This document shows positions 1-9,400 of a DNA stretch of 64,000 nucleotides, piece after piece. Source of the stretch: Prevotella sp. (GTDB lineage: Bacteria; Bacteroidota; Bacteroidia; Bacteroidales; Bacteroidaceae); NCBI GenBank assembly GCA_022511065.1, contig JAFLSG010000005.1, forward strand, positions 1 through 64,000. The letters are read 5' to 3'. A program made the translations under genes and the position numbers. The notes under the pieces were generated by a model. It searched no databases. It saw nothing but the letters and a program-made list of their open reading frames with translations, and had not been told where the DNA came from. Position 1 is the first letter of the stretch; each line of letters starts with the position of its first letter.

Positions 1-113
1 AACTTAATGCTGCATGTGATAATCGTTTCCATTGGAGCGAAATGGATAATCAGATAGCTTCTATGCCCACGGTAGATACATCTTTGGAGGGATTTTGGAA
101 GAAATGGAATTAA
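1..113 (+). CDS. 3' end of an unidentified coding region (partial)
   Basis: An open frame enters from the left edge and ends at TAA 111-113, giving about 36 C-terminal residues ending in GFWKKWN. The fragment is too short to assign. It is AT-rich like the two genes that follow and is followed at 138-175 by a perfect inverted repeat, as expected at a gene end. It could be a chance open frame. Confidence 0.4.
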   Translation, partial: LNAACDNRFHWSEMDNQIASMPTVDTSLEGFWKKWN

Positions 114-137
114 ATTAAATAAAGTATAGCTTAGTAC

Positions 138-175
138 TTACACATTCAGAGGATTAAATTCATCTGAATGTGTAA
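138..175. terminator. 13-bp perfect inverted repeat, possible terminator
   Basis: Arms TTACACATTCAGA (138-150) and TCTGAATGTGTAA (163-175) are exact complements around a 12-nt loop. It lies 25 nt after the upstream stop. The T-run afterwards is weak, so an operator or protein-binding palindrome is also possible. Confidence 0.5.
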
Positions 176-260
176 ATGTTACCATTTAACTATGTCTGGC
201 TTTTAATTAATCTTTTGCTATTTTTCTCCCTAATTATTTCATATTTTGCGAAATAATGTG

Positions 261-269
261 TACCTTTGC
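261..269 (+). promoter_or_regulatory. Bacteroidetes -7 promoter element
   Basis: TACCTTTGC matches the TAnnTTTG -7 consensus and lies about 65 nt before the ATG at 336. The -33 position (about 237-240) reads TTTC rather than TTTG, so the site is only a moderate match. Confidence 0.5.
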
Positions 270-335
270 ACTCGCTATTACCATTAAAATGGAAACAATT
301 GTTATCTCATAAACATTCATAGAATACTTATCTAT

Positions 336-998
336 ATGGCTAAAAGTATCTTACCAGACCGGCCAGATGCTCTGAATTTGCAATTATCTGTAAGTGATAA
401 CGCAGCGCTAGGAGAAATGGTTGATAGGCTTATTACGTTTGACACAGAGTTACTTGACGCTTTGTACCAAGAAAATGAATCCTATCATTTCAACCATGAC
501 AGGACACACAATGCAATAGCAATGCGAGTCATCTTTGAAACATCTTCTAATATAAAAATGTATTGTGGTGAAATGTCTATATTCCGTAACGGGTTTTATA
601 GCCATATATCAAAAGATAATAATCATGACTTGTCTGAGGCAATAAAAAAAGTCGTGATAGAGGCTTTCCATAAATTTATCACAAAGGTAGAAACTACGAT
701 AGAAATTATTTTCGAAACTTATGATGAATCATATTTAGAAGATGTTATTTTTGGCGATTCTTTTAAAGACGCATTAAAGAGTGGAAAGATAAAACTATAT
801 AGTATTAGGGATTATTTTTCTTATAAAGAAAATATAAATCATTTTTGTTGTGGCTCAAACTTTGTCCGTTATGAAGAGGACAAAAAAGAGCATAGGGCAA
901 TATGTGCAATAAACGATGTTGGTTTCATGGAAGAAACATGCAAAAGTTTCGCATTATTAAAAAACATTGTTAATCCCATTACTTTAACAAATGGTTAG
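336..998 (+). CDS. Unknown soluble protein of an AT-rich two-gene unit
   Basis: A 220-residue protein without signal peptide or membrane segment, and without a motif I recognise. It is rich in acidic residues and Ile/Phe, and its middle (about 95-150) looks alpha-helical. The gene is clearly more AT-rich than the chromosomal genes from 3.4 kb onward, suggesting horizontal acquisition. Its stop overlaps the start of the downstream membrane-protein gene by 8 nt, so the two are probably translationally coupled and work together. The ATG at 336 is the first in frame after the -7 element at 261-269. Function is unknown; a defence or toxin role is only a guess from the soluble-plus-membrane layout. 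Confidence 0.75.
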   Translation: MAKSILPDRPDALNLQLSVSDNAALGEMVDRLITFDTELLDALYQENESYHFNHDRTHNAIAMRVIFETSSNIKMYCGEMSIFRNGFYSHISKDNNHDLSEAIKKVVIEAFHKFITKVETTIEIIFETYDESYLEDVIFGDSFKDALKSGKIKLYSIRDYFSYKENINHFCCGSNFVRYEEDKKEHRAICAINDVGFMEETCKSFALLKNIVNPITLTNG

Positions 999-2190
999 TG
1001 AAAACACCATACAGTTGTTGAATGGAAGTGAAACATTTTTAGGTGTTCTATTAACTGTTGTTCTTTTATTCATTTTTATGAATAAAAGAACAAACTTTGT
1101 TTTGGTATTGTTGGCGGAATTAGAGAAAAGCGTTTCAGTACAAATTAAAAAGTTGGTAAACATTACTGGTGACAAATCTTTGTTCAATAGTTCTGATTAT
1201 AAACTAGCAACTCGCTTTGTGAATGAGCCTGAAGAAGATAGTAATAAGGAGTTAAAAGAAAAAGGAAGGAAATTGTTAGCTCAAATTCTCATTGAAAGAC
1301 AGAAAATATTAAATGAGTTTACGCGGGCAGCTGACATAAATAATTATCAAAAGGTATTTCGATTCAACAATAGCACAAATGGTCATGTATTGGTTCCCGT
1401 ATATACAATATGTTTTTCAATATCTGCTTTTATATATGATGAAATTCTTAAATCATCCTATATAGGAACTTCAGATCTTTTATTATCCTCATTAGCGGTA
1501 TTTATACTTTTGTCATTTATATTATGTGGAATTATATGGACTGTTTATGTTCTCAGTGTAAGATGTGTCATTAAACGTATTGTCAACAAAGATAAATCAT
1601 CAGCGTTTTGTTTTTGGGAAACAATAAAACAGGCGTATGATAGATTTATAACAAAGCTAAACCTAAAAACAAGATGGTATTCTTTATTATTCTATATGGT
1701 TTGTATGTTTTTAGTATGGATAATATTCCTAATTATTAATAAGCAGTGGGTGCATAGCTATTTTTTCATGGTACTTGGTCTTGTTATGCCATATATTTTT
1801 ATTGGTTTATTAAGGATGTCAATTAGAAAACAAAAATGCAAATACACATATCTGTTTGTTTGCGGTCATTACATACTGATAGTTTTCCTGTCCATATTAT
1901 ATGCCATCACTATTTTGAATGTTGCAGACTTTTTTAGTGTTCATGAACAAATGATTTATCCTGTATATAACTATGAACCATTTAAACTTGCTATACTATT
2001 ATTTGTTTTGTTAAACGGGATTGTTGCTCCTTTTGTAATACCTGGAATTGGGTATAGAATAGTGTGCTGGGATGCAAGGATGAAAACAAGAAAAAGTAGG
2101 AAAAGAATAAAGAAATGGTCAAAGAAATATACAAAAAGCCTAAATGAATTCTGTAGCAACATTCCAGACACTCCAGTACGTACACCTTGA
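991..2190 (+). CDS. Unknown polytopic membrane protein (about 7 helices)
   Basis: 399 residues. One hydrophobic helix lies near the N-terminus (about 16-31), followed by a cytosolic-looking charged segment (about 40-130) and six more helices (about 132-152, 161-190, 230-254, 258-280, 290-320 and 332-360). The C-terminal tail is strongly basic (Arg/Lys-rich, about 362-390). No enzyme or transporter motif is visible. It overlaps the preceding gene by 8 nt and shares its AT-rich composition, so the pair is one cassette. The long soluble loop after helix 1 could contact the partner protein. I do not recognise the family. Confidence 0.75.
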   Translation: MVSENTIQLLNGSETFLGVLLTVVLLFIFMNKRTNFVLVLLAELEKSVSVQIKKLVNITGDKSLFNSSDYKLATRFVNEPEEDSNKELKEKGRKLLAQILIERQKILNEFTRAADINNYQKVFRFNNSTNGHVLVPVYTICFSISAFIYDEILKSSYIGTSDLLLSSLAVFILLSFILCGIIWTVYVLSVRCVIKRIVNKDKSSAFCFWETIKQAYDRFITKLNLKTRWYSLLFYMVCMFLVWIIFLIINKQWVHSYFFMVLGLVMPYIFIGLLRMSIRKQKCKYTYLFVCGHYILIVFLSILYAITILNVADFFSVHEQMIYPVYNYEPFKLAILLFVLLNGIVAPFVIPGIGYRIVCWDARMKTRKSRKRIKKWSKKYTKSLNEFCSNIPDTPVRTP

Positions 2191-2245
2191 ATAGCAGATT
2201 GAAGGATAGACAATTCCATAGAGTACTTGCGATACAAGAAATAAC

Positions 2246-2331
2246 TTGCGAACAAAATGTGGAGACATGAGTTTGTGTGAGTAGGGTGTGGTATCTTATA
2301 AAACCCAATTTTGTTCGCAAATTGTTCGCAA
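2246..2331. repeat. Three TTGCGAACAA sites, possible integrase or regulator sites
   Basis: TTGCGAACAA occurs at 2246-2255, and its reverse complement TTGTTCGCAA at 2311-2320 and 2322-2331. The last two are 11 bp apart, one helical turn. The outer pair extends to a 13-bp perfect inverted repeat (2246-2258 with 2308-2320). Sites of this type beside a tRNA 3' end resemble arm-type sites of tyrosine recombinases, but no integrase gene is present in the window next to them. Confidence 0.5.
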
Positions 2332-2332
2332 A

Positions 2333-2370
2333 TAAAAGAAAAAGCACTTGCGATTTTCCCGTAAGTGCTT
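2333..2370 (-). terminator. Rho-independent terminator after the tRNA fragment
   Basis: Arms 2342-2352 and 2360-2370 form an 11-bp stem with one G:U pair and a 7-nt loop. Read on the minus strand the stem is followed by a T-rich run. It sits 11 nt past the 3' end of the tRNA fragment, as expected for the original tRNA terminator. Confidence 0.7.
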
Positions 2371-2381
2371 GATTTTCAGAG

Positions 2382-2433
2382 TGGACCAGATAGGGCTTGA
2401 ACCTATGCCCTCCAGATTATGAGTCTGTTGCTT
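2382..2433 (-). pseudogene. 3' fragment of a tRNA with CAT anticodon
   Basis: Read on the minus strand it shows an anticodon stem CAGA/TCTG around loop CTCATAA (anticodon CAT), a T-arm ATAGG-TTCAAGC-CCTAT, and the 3' acceptor strand CTGGTCC followed by A. The matching 5' acceptor strand (GGACCAG) and an intact D-arm are not found upstream, so only about 52 nt remain. Such 3' tRNA fragments are the usual scar of element integration into a tRNA gene. By convention the original chromosomal flank lies on the 3' side, here the left, together with the terminator. This strand logic is an inference. Confidence 0.7.
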
Positions 2434-2516
2434 TAATTGTTGCTGATACATTAAGGCACAATATCAGCAGAAAGCGGGAGAAATTATAGTTCTTCAAGGG
2501 AATAATATGGCTTGTG

Positions 2517-2612
2517 TTAGGTTTGCAGCGGGCGTGCGAAGACCTTTTGCCTATTGGGGAAAGTGTTTGTGACGGATGGGAAAAATGCTTGCAGCGACCG
2601 CTGCAAACCTAA
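2517..2612. repeat. 15-bp perfect inverted repeat pair
   Basis: TTAGGTTTGCAGCGG (2517-2531) is the exact reverse complement of 2598-2612. The right arm also holds a small hairpin (TTGCAG/CTGCAA) and contains the stop codon of the HU-like gene. The 66 bp between the arms show no gene. This could be a terminator-like stem or the ends of a small non-autonomous repeat. Confidence 0.6.
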
Positions 2613-3247
2613 TGTCTGGGAGGTTGATTATTTCTGCGTGGGAAATAATGCAGGGAACCTCCTATCTTTTGCTGCCGCAGCGTGGGGTTCTCGCAGAGGC
2701 AGAGACTGTTGAGATAGCGCTGGGCAGAATGGTACTTCAGTCCCGATGCGGCCATGAAGAGGCGAATGGTGGTGAAGCCTGCCTTCATGGAACGGTGCAG
2801 AGCTTCGGCCATAAAAGCCTCGTCGTGCATCTGGGCATTGCCCACGGGAGCAACTTTCCTGCGGAAACCACGCTGCTTTTCGCCTACCATATTGACGAAA
2901 CGCTTGGAGGGAGTTACCTCTATGCCGACATATTTGACATCCTTGCCTTTCACCTTTGAGGGGTCGGTAAAGTTACCCTCCAACTTAATCTTGGGTGAGA
3001 ACACGCCGAGGGGTGTCTCTATCCGATAGCCTTCCGCAATCCAGCCGCTGCAAACATCCATGAAAGTCTCAAACGCCGTGGCAATCATCCCGCTGTTAAT
3101 CCCGTGGAGGGCACACTTGGCTCTCACGTCGTCCATCGTCTTTTTGTAGATGGTTGTGGGCCGGGCGTACAGCAGAGGCTTCCCGTCCTCGCCCTTTGTG
3201 GGGCGGGGGTGCAGTTCGAACAGCATTCCGTCAGTCTTGCGGGGCAT
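2609..3247 (-). CDS. HU-like DNA-binding protein with C-terminal extension
   Basis: 212 residues beginning MPRKTDG. Residues about 1-125 have the layout of the HU-related proteins common in Bacteroidetes (helical dimerisation part, then a beta-arm region with an IETPLGVFSPKI-type strand and EVTPSKRFV). The C-terminal 70 residues look like a small helical or winged-helix domain. The start at 3247 was chosen because the promoter TATCTTTGC (3281-3289) lies just upstream, excluding a longer reading from 3373. It probably shapes nucleoid or local DNA structure. It stands alone between the tRNA scar and the GH3 unit and may belong to the accessory region. Confidence 0.8.
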   Translation of the reverse strand: MPRKTDGMLFELHPRPTKGEDGKPLLYARPTTIYKKTMDDVRAKCALHGINSGMIATAFETFMDVCSGWIAEGYRIETPLGVFSPKIKLEGNFTDPSKVKGKDVKYVGIEVTPSKRFVNMVGEKQRGFRRKVAPVGNAQMHDEAFMAEALHRSMKAGFTTIRLFMAASGLKYHSAQRYLNSLCLCENPTLRQQKIGGSLHYFPRRNNQPPRH

Positions 3248-3280
3248 AACAATCTTTGCGTTTTCTTTGTCTTTGCAACT

Positions 3281-3313
3281 GCAAAGATACAAAATAAAAG
3301 GGTGAAATGCAAA
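3281..3313 (-). promoter_or_regulatory. Promoter of the HU-like gene
   Basis: On the minus strand TTTG (3310-3313) and TATCTTTG (3282-3289) are separated by 20 bp, a full match to the Bacteroidetes -33/-7 consensus. Confidence 0.8.
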
Positions 3314-3406
3314 TTTAATGGCAGAATATTCACCCTTGCCATTAAAAGAAACAACGTGGACAGTGATGCCCACGTTGTCTTCATTATAAGAATCATTGTT
3401 AAGGTA

Positions 3407-5746
3407 TTACTGCTTCAGTAAGTTGAGCGGCTGCTGGAGTTTCATCACGTCATTGACCTTTTCTGTGTATTCCGTCAGTTTGAGGACGGCAGTACCGGCG
3501 ATGTCGCGGCTTGATGAACCTACGTGGAATGCATAGTCACCAGCTTCGGCAAGCCATTGAGAGTTGGTCTCGTCGAATGAGGCAAGGTCGCGCTTGTCGA
3601 TGGTCATGGTGAGCGTCTGGCTCTCACCGGGCTGCAGCTCACGGGTCTTGGCAAAGGCACGCAGCTCCTGGGCAGGTTGCTCAAGTCGGCCCTTGGGGGC
3701 GGTGACATACACTTGTGCCACTTCCTTACCTGCCGCGGTGCCCATATTCTTCACGCTGACAGTCACCTCAACGGTGTTGCCCTTGACTTTAACCACAGGC
3801 TTCGAGAACTGGAAAGTGGTGTAGCTGAGACCATAGCCGAAGGGATATGCCACATCCTTGCCGAAGGTATCAAAGTAGCGGTAGCCTACATAGATGTCCT
3901 CCTCGTGGTTGGTATAGTCGGAACCGGGAATCGGCGCACCCCATCCGATGAGGTTCTGGAAGGTGTACATGTCAATCTCCTGCGGGAAATTCTTCGTGGA
4001 AGGATGGTCATAGACGGAGATGGGCCACGTCATGGTGAGCTTTCCGCTCGGGTTAGCCTTGCCGGTCAGCACGTCGGCCACCGAGTTGCCTCCCTCCATT
4101 CCAGGCTGCCATGCGCAGAGGATGGCATCGGCACGGTCGCGCCAACTTGCCGTCTCCACGACGGAACCGCTGTTGATAATGACGATGACGGGCTTGCCCT
4201 CTGGACGGAAGGCGTTGCTCACACGCTCAATCATAGCCTTTTCGGAAGCCGTGAGGTTGAACTCGCCCTCAATGGCACGGTCGATACCCTCACCAGCCTG
4301 ACGACCGATAGTGATGATGGCGGCATCAGCCTCCCTGACCTCGTGGGCGACACAACGCTCGGTAATGTCAATCTCGTCGAGCTTGGGCTGACCGGTATTG
4401 AGGAACCACATCATCGGGTTCTTGTCGGCATGCAGCTTAGCGGTGGCATATTTTACGTAGCTCTGGTAAATCTCCGTCAGTTGCGAAGTGGTGGAGATGC
4501 CGGCGTTCTTTAATCCCTGCACCATATCTACCACATAGGGCACATTCACTGCACCCGAGCCGAGACCGCCTGCGAAGAAGTCATAGCTATTGACACCGAA
4601 AAGTGCCACGGTCTTCACATCCTTGAGAGGCAGTGCGCCCGTGTTCTTCAGCAGCACCATCCCCTCCGTTGATGACTGGCGGGTGATGGCAGCATGCGCT
4701 TTCAGGTCGGGCTTATTGGAGTATTGATAGTTGCGGAAATGCGGGGTCTTGACGATGTACTCCAACATACGACGCGCATTGCGATCCACGTAGGCAATAT
4801 CAAGTGTGCCGGCTTTCACAGCAGCAACGATGTCCTCCGCCTGTGCGGGATAGCCGGGCATCATCAGGTCGTTGCCTGCCTCCACTTCCTGTTGGGTGGG
4901 CAGTTTCTCGCGTTTACCGATCCAGTCGGTCATCACGATACCCTTGAAGCCCCACTCGTCGCGGAGGATGGTGGAAAGCATATCCTTGTTGCCCTGTGCG
5001 AACATGCCGTTAATCACGTTGTAACTCGACATAATCGTCCACGGGTCGGCTTCGCGCACCACGCGCTCGAAGCCACGCAGATAAAGCTCGCGGAGGGCAC
5101 GCTGACTGACGCGCTCATCCACCTTCGTGCGGTCGTTCTCTTGTGAATTGACGGCAAAGTGCTTGGCACTCACGCCCACACCCTGGCTCTGGATGCCTTT
5201 GGTGACAGCCGTGGCAATCACGCCCGTCACGTAGGGGTCTTCAGAGAAATACTCAAAGTTGCGTCCGCAGAGCGGATTGCGGTGGAGGTTCATGCCAGGA
5301 CCGAGGATAACGTCGCATCCATATTCGAGTGTCTCGTTGCCGATGGCCTCACCCACCTGCTGCACCAATTCGGTGTTCCAAGTGGAGGCGAGGCAAGTGC
5401 CCACAGGGAATCCTGTTGCGTAGTACGTGTTGGGGTCATCCTTGCGCGTGGGGTCGATGTGTACGCCGGCAGGGCCGTCGGTCAATACGGTTGGGGGAAT
5501 GCCATAGCGTTCAAGTGCCACCGTCGTGCCGGCTGCGCCCGCCACCAATTTCCTCTGATGGCCGAGCATGGCACCGCTGCCGGTGAACGAGTCATTACCA
5601 CCGCCCACGAGCAGTTGGGCCTTCTCTTCAAGTGTCATTGCCTTGAGCACCTCATCAATGTTGTCGGCACTCAGTTTAGGTTGAGCATTCATTGTCATTG
5701 TGCATGTTACGGTTAGTAATCCGATTGCAATTCGTCTTTTTTTCAT
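3407..5746 (-). CDS. Secreted GH3 beta-glycosidase
   Basis: 779 residues with an N-terminal signal peptide (about 1-22, ending MNAQ), so an exported enzyme. The GH3 TIM-barrel domain shows TDGPAG near 89-94, KHFAVN at 195-200, and the nucleophile Asp274 in VMTDW. The alpha/beta sandwich domain follows (VVETASW, WQPGMEGG region), and the C-terminus (about 660-745) is a fibronectin-III-like domain typical of BglX-type enzymes. Family members cleave beta-glucosides, beta-xylosides or related oligosaccharides; the substrate cannot be read from sequence. It is the last gene of a minus-strand run after the deacetylase (30-nt gap). Confidence 0.93.
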   Translation of the reverse strand: MKKRRIAIGLLTVTCTMTMNAQPKLSADNIDEVLKAMTLEEKAQLLVGGGNDSFTGSGAMLGHQRKLVAGAAGTTVALERYGIPPTVLTDGPAGVHIDPTRKDDPNTYYATGFPVGTCLASTWNTELVQQVGEAIGNETLEYGCDVILGPGMNLHRNPLCGRNFEYFSEDPYVTGVIATAVTKGIQSQGVGVSAKHFAVNSQENDRTKVDERVSQRALRELYLRGFERVVREADPWTIMSSYNVINGMFAQGNKDMLSTILRDEWGFKGIVMTDWIGKREKLPTQQEVEAGNDLMMPGYPAQAEDIVAAVKAGTLDIAYVDRNARRMLEYIVKTPHFRNYQYSNKPDLKAHAAITRQSSTEGMVLLKNTGALPLKDVKTVALFGVNSYDFFAGGLGSGAVNVPYVVDMVQGLKNAGISTTSQLTEIYQSYVKYATAKLHADKNPMMWFLNTGQPKLDEIDITERCVAHEVREADAAIITIGRQAGEGIDRAIEGEFNLTASEKAMIERVSNAFRPEGKPVIVIINSGSVVETASWRDRADAILCAWQPGMEGGNSVADVLTGKANPSGKLTMTWPISVYDHPSTKNFPQEIDMYTFQNLIGWGAPIPGSDYTNHEEDIYVGYRYFDTFGKDVAYPFGYGLSYTTFQFSKPVVKVKGNTVEVTVSVKNMGTAAGKEVAQVYVTAPKGRLEQPAQELRAFAKTRELQPGESQTLTMTIDKRDLASFDETNSQWLAEAGDYAFHVGSSSRDIAGTAVLKLTEYTEKVNDVMKLQQPLNLLKQ

Positions 5747-5776
5747 TTGTTATTGGGTTTTTAGGTTTTTGAATTA

Positions 5777-6388
5777 TCAAGGGAAGATGCGGAACGCATA
5801 ACCCTGTTCCCTGAGCCAATGGAGCGAAGCGGGTAGGGCAGTGCGCAGCTTATCGATGGATTTCAGTGAGTCGTGGAAGGTGATGATAGAACCGTTGCGT
5901 GTGTATCGCTTCACATTGTTCACGACGTCCTCGGCAGTCAGCCATTTGGAATAGTCGCGCGTGACGAGATCCCACATGACCACCTTGAACTTACGGCTGA
6001 GCCACGCATACTGCGCGGCACGCATCCATCCGTGGGGTGGGCGGAAGTAGTGGCTGTGGATATAGGCATTGGCCTTCTCCACGTTGTAGCTATATTCCCG
6101 GATGGTGTGGCGGATACCTCCGATATGGTTGTGCGTGTGATTGCCCACCTGATGCCCCTCGCTGACGATGCGCTCGTAGAGTTCAGGGTACTTACGCACG
6201 TTGTCGCCCACCACGAAGAAGGTTGCCTTTGCATCATATTGCCTGAGCGTATCGAGTATGAATGGTGTCGCCTCCGGGATGGGGCCGTCATCGAAAGTCA
6301 GATATACTGCTTTCTCGTGACGGTCCATTCGCCAGTAGGCTCTCGGATAGAGCCAGCGTAGATAGGCGGCGGGTTGCTCGATAATCAT
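5777..6388 (-). CDS. Polysaccharide deacetylase (CE4, NodB fold)
   Basis: 203 residues. The NodB domain motif TFDDG (31-35) supplies catalytic Asp33 and metal ligand Asp34. HTHNH (84-88) supplies the two metal histidines, and RPPHG is the third motif. Members remove N- or O-acetyl groups from peptidoglycan, chitin-like or xylan-like polymers. There is no clear signal peptide, although the N-terminus is weakly hydrophobic, so location is uncertain. It lies 18 nt after the GT117 gene and 30 nt before the GH3 gene. Confidence 0.92.
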   Translation of the reverse strand: MIIEQPAAYLRWLYPRAYWRMDRHEKAVYLTFDDGPIPEATPFILDTLRQYDAKATFFVVGDNVRKYPELYERIVSEGHQVGNHTHNHIGGIRHTIREYSYNVEKANAYIHSHYFRPPHGWMRAAQYAWLSRKFKVVMWDLVTRDYSKWLTAEDVVNNVKRYTRNGSIITFHDSLKSIDKLRTALPASLHWLREQGYAFRIFP

Positions 6389-6406
6389 ACGCTCGTGTCC
6401 ATGATG

Positions 6407-9400
6407 TCATTCGCCCCATGAGCCGCCCTTCGCATTGTAGATGCGTGCGAGGCCTTCCAACTCTTTCTGCTTCTTCTCTGCCTGCTTGTCATCGACAAGT
6501 TCCTGCATATCGAGCAGCTGCTCCATAATATAGAGGTGAACCATGCAGTCGCGCTCGGAACTTGCAAACCGGCTGCCATCGAGGGAGTAGTACCACTGGA
6601 GATACTGCCCAGACTTCTTCCACAGCTGATCAAGCAACTGCTGTGCCTGCTTGGGTTGTCCCGTATAAGCGTAGGCGCGCACCAAGTCGAGCGATCCGCT
6701 CTGGAAGTCGTGCGGCACGTTGTAGTCGGGGATTTCCTTCTCACACTTGGCCAGCACTTCCTTTGCCTTCTCCTCCTTGCCTTCCTTGATGAGGTTCATG
6801 GCAAGCTGCGAGAAGAGACGGCGGTGCGTGTAGCACATGCGCATGACGGTTTCATCGAGATAGATGCCCTTCTTGTCGATGCCTCCGAACTTGAACTTCT
6901 TCATCACGTTGTTGTAGGTCTTTTCCGTGTCAAAGTTCTTTGCGCCCGGCGTATTGGTCGTGAATGGGGTGATGCGGTTGGCAAGTCCCTCCTGCACGAA
7001 GTTGTCGCCGAGGTTCATGTAATTCTCTGAACCAACGGTCAGCGCCACATAGATAGGTCGTGTCCAGTTGCACTCGGCAATCATCTCGAGCATCATCAGG
7101 TCGCCTTTGTAGAGCGCGCCCTTGCCTTTGAGGGAGATTACCATACGGTCGGGGATGGAATCCGCTGCCATCATCATACCGCTCTTGCGTACGGCTTCCT
7201 TGTCGATGGTTACATAGACGGTATCCGTCGGGATGACATGGAAATCCTTATGCTTGGAGCGCACCCAGTTCTTCAGGATGTTCTTCAGTTCGAAAGGCTC
7301 ATCACCGAACTGCTTGCGTGCCTCCTCGGGCTCTTCCTCATAGAGTTGGATAACCTGACTCTTGAGCGACGGGTCTATCTGCACATACTCGTTTGTACCC
7401 GCGCAATACTCCAATCGGCTCCAGGTGATGGGGACACTCGGAGAATCATAAGCAGGACGGCTCATCTGATCGATATACCAGTCGGTCTGCAGATAGGAAA
7501 GGTTGCAGACACGGGCATCCGTACGCACACCCTCAGTATCCTGGTTGTACCAGAGCGGGAAGGTATCGTTATCACCGTTGGTGAAGATAATCGGGTTGCC
7601 TTCTTCCTGAAGCGTCATCAGATAGTTCTGTCCGAAGTCACGGCAGGCATATCTGCCAGAGCGGTCATGATCGTCCCATGTCTGGGAAGCCATCTGCACG
7701 GGAACACCCAGACAAACCACACCAATCACAGCGGCAATGGCCGTATGATACTTCTTGATCTTTCCCCACAGCCAGTCGATGATGGCTGCCACGCCCATGC
7801 CGCACCAGATGGCGAAGGCATAGAACGAACCGGCATAGGCATAGTCGCGCTCACGCGGCTGCATCGGTGTCTGGTTGAGGTAGATGACGATGGCAAGACC
7901 TGTCATGAAGAACAGGAAGAACACTACCCAGAACTGGCGAATGCCTATTGGGTCTTCTATTGTTGTCTCCTTGTCGTCAGTTACAACCTTGCGCTTGCGG
8001 GAGTACCATGCCTGCCAGAACAGACCAATCAGTCCCAAGAGGAGCGGCAGACAGTAGAATACGTTGTGGCCCTTGTTTTCCTTCAGTTCATCTGGTAGCA
8101 GAGACTGGTCACCCAAGCGAGCATTGTCGATGAAGGGAATACCCGTCAGCCAGTTGCCGTGTTCAAGCTCACCATTGCCTTGAACGTCATTCTGCCTTCC
8201 CGCGAAGTTCCACATAAAGTAGCGCCAGTACATGAAGTTGCACTGATAGGAGAGGAAGAAGCGGATGTTCTCAAACTGATTGGGCATCTTGACCATCATC
8301 GGCTCACCGCAGCGGTCGTAAGGCACTTCCGTACCATCAACACCACCCATCCACGACTCGTAGGCAGCAGCATATTTCGCCTCGTACATACGCGGGAAGA
8401 ACATGTTCTGCGCATACTTGTATTCGTCCTTGGTGCGGACAACGAAATAAGAATCCTTCTCGTCGGCAGAAACTTTCTCCTTACGCTGATAAACGGGCTT
8501 CCCTTTCGACATAACAGGGCGGCAGAAACGACCGTCACTCTCCAATGCCACTTGCGAGGTGTAAGCCTGGCCATAGAACAGTGGGCGGTTGCCATACTGG
8601 TCGCGACCGAGATAATCACCCAGCGTGAAGATATCCTCTGGGGAATTCTGGTCCATCGGCGGGTTGGCAGATGAACGAATCACAATCAGCGCATAGGTGG
8701 AATAGCCTATCATCAGCATCAGCATGCAAAGCAATGCCGTATTCTTGGCGCGGGCAGTAATCAGTGCCTTCTTCTCGCGCTTGAACTTGAGGATGAACCA
8801 GAGGACTGCCAATACGATGATGCCCGTGATGAATGCTCCCCATCCATAGCCGTAGAAGGGGATGCCAAGCATGCCAACAGAAAGCAAGAATGCAATGTTC
8901 TGAATCTTCTCGTCGTGTTTCTGAGTCTGTGTCTCATAGACAGCCCAGATAACCGTGCCGATCAGCAGGATGATATAGATAATCTCTCCCGTATTGAAGG
9001 GGCAGCCGAGCGTATTCACGAAGAACAATTCAAACCATCCGCCCACGGTGATGATACCAGGCACGACACCGTAAAGCACAGCAGTCAGGATGACCACCGA
9101 AACGGCAAGGGCAACCAAAGAACCCTTGAGGTTGGCATCGGGGAAACGGCGGTAGTAATAGACCAGAACGATGGCCGGCACGCAAAGCAGGTTCAGCAAG
9201 TGGACACCAATGGACAAGCCCGTCATATACATGATGAGTACGAGCCAACGGTCGGAGTGTGGCTCGTCTGCTACATCCTCCCACTTGAGAATCAGCCAGA
9301 ACACGACGGCAGTGAACGCAGAGGAGTAGGCATAGACCTCACCCTCGACGGCAGAAAACCAGAACGTGTCGCTGAACGTGTAAATGAGTGCGCCCACCAG

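Noticed and set aside
2382..2460. Complete tRNA gene
   Set aside because: No 5' acceptor strand complementary to CTGGTCC and no intact D-arm occur within tRNA distance, so only a 3' fragment is supported.
3677..4513. Long plus-strand open frame opposite the GH3 gene
   Set aside because: It is the antisense shadow of strongly conserved GH3 coding sequence. No protein-like motif or promoter supports it. The same applies to other long antisense frames over the GT117, GH31, GH2 and lysS genes.
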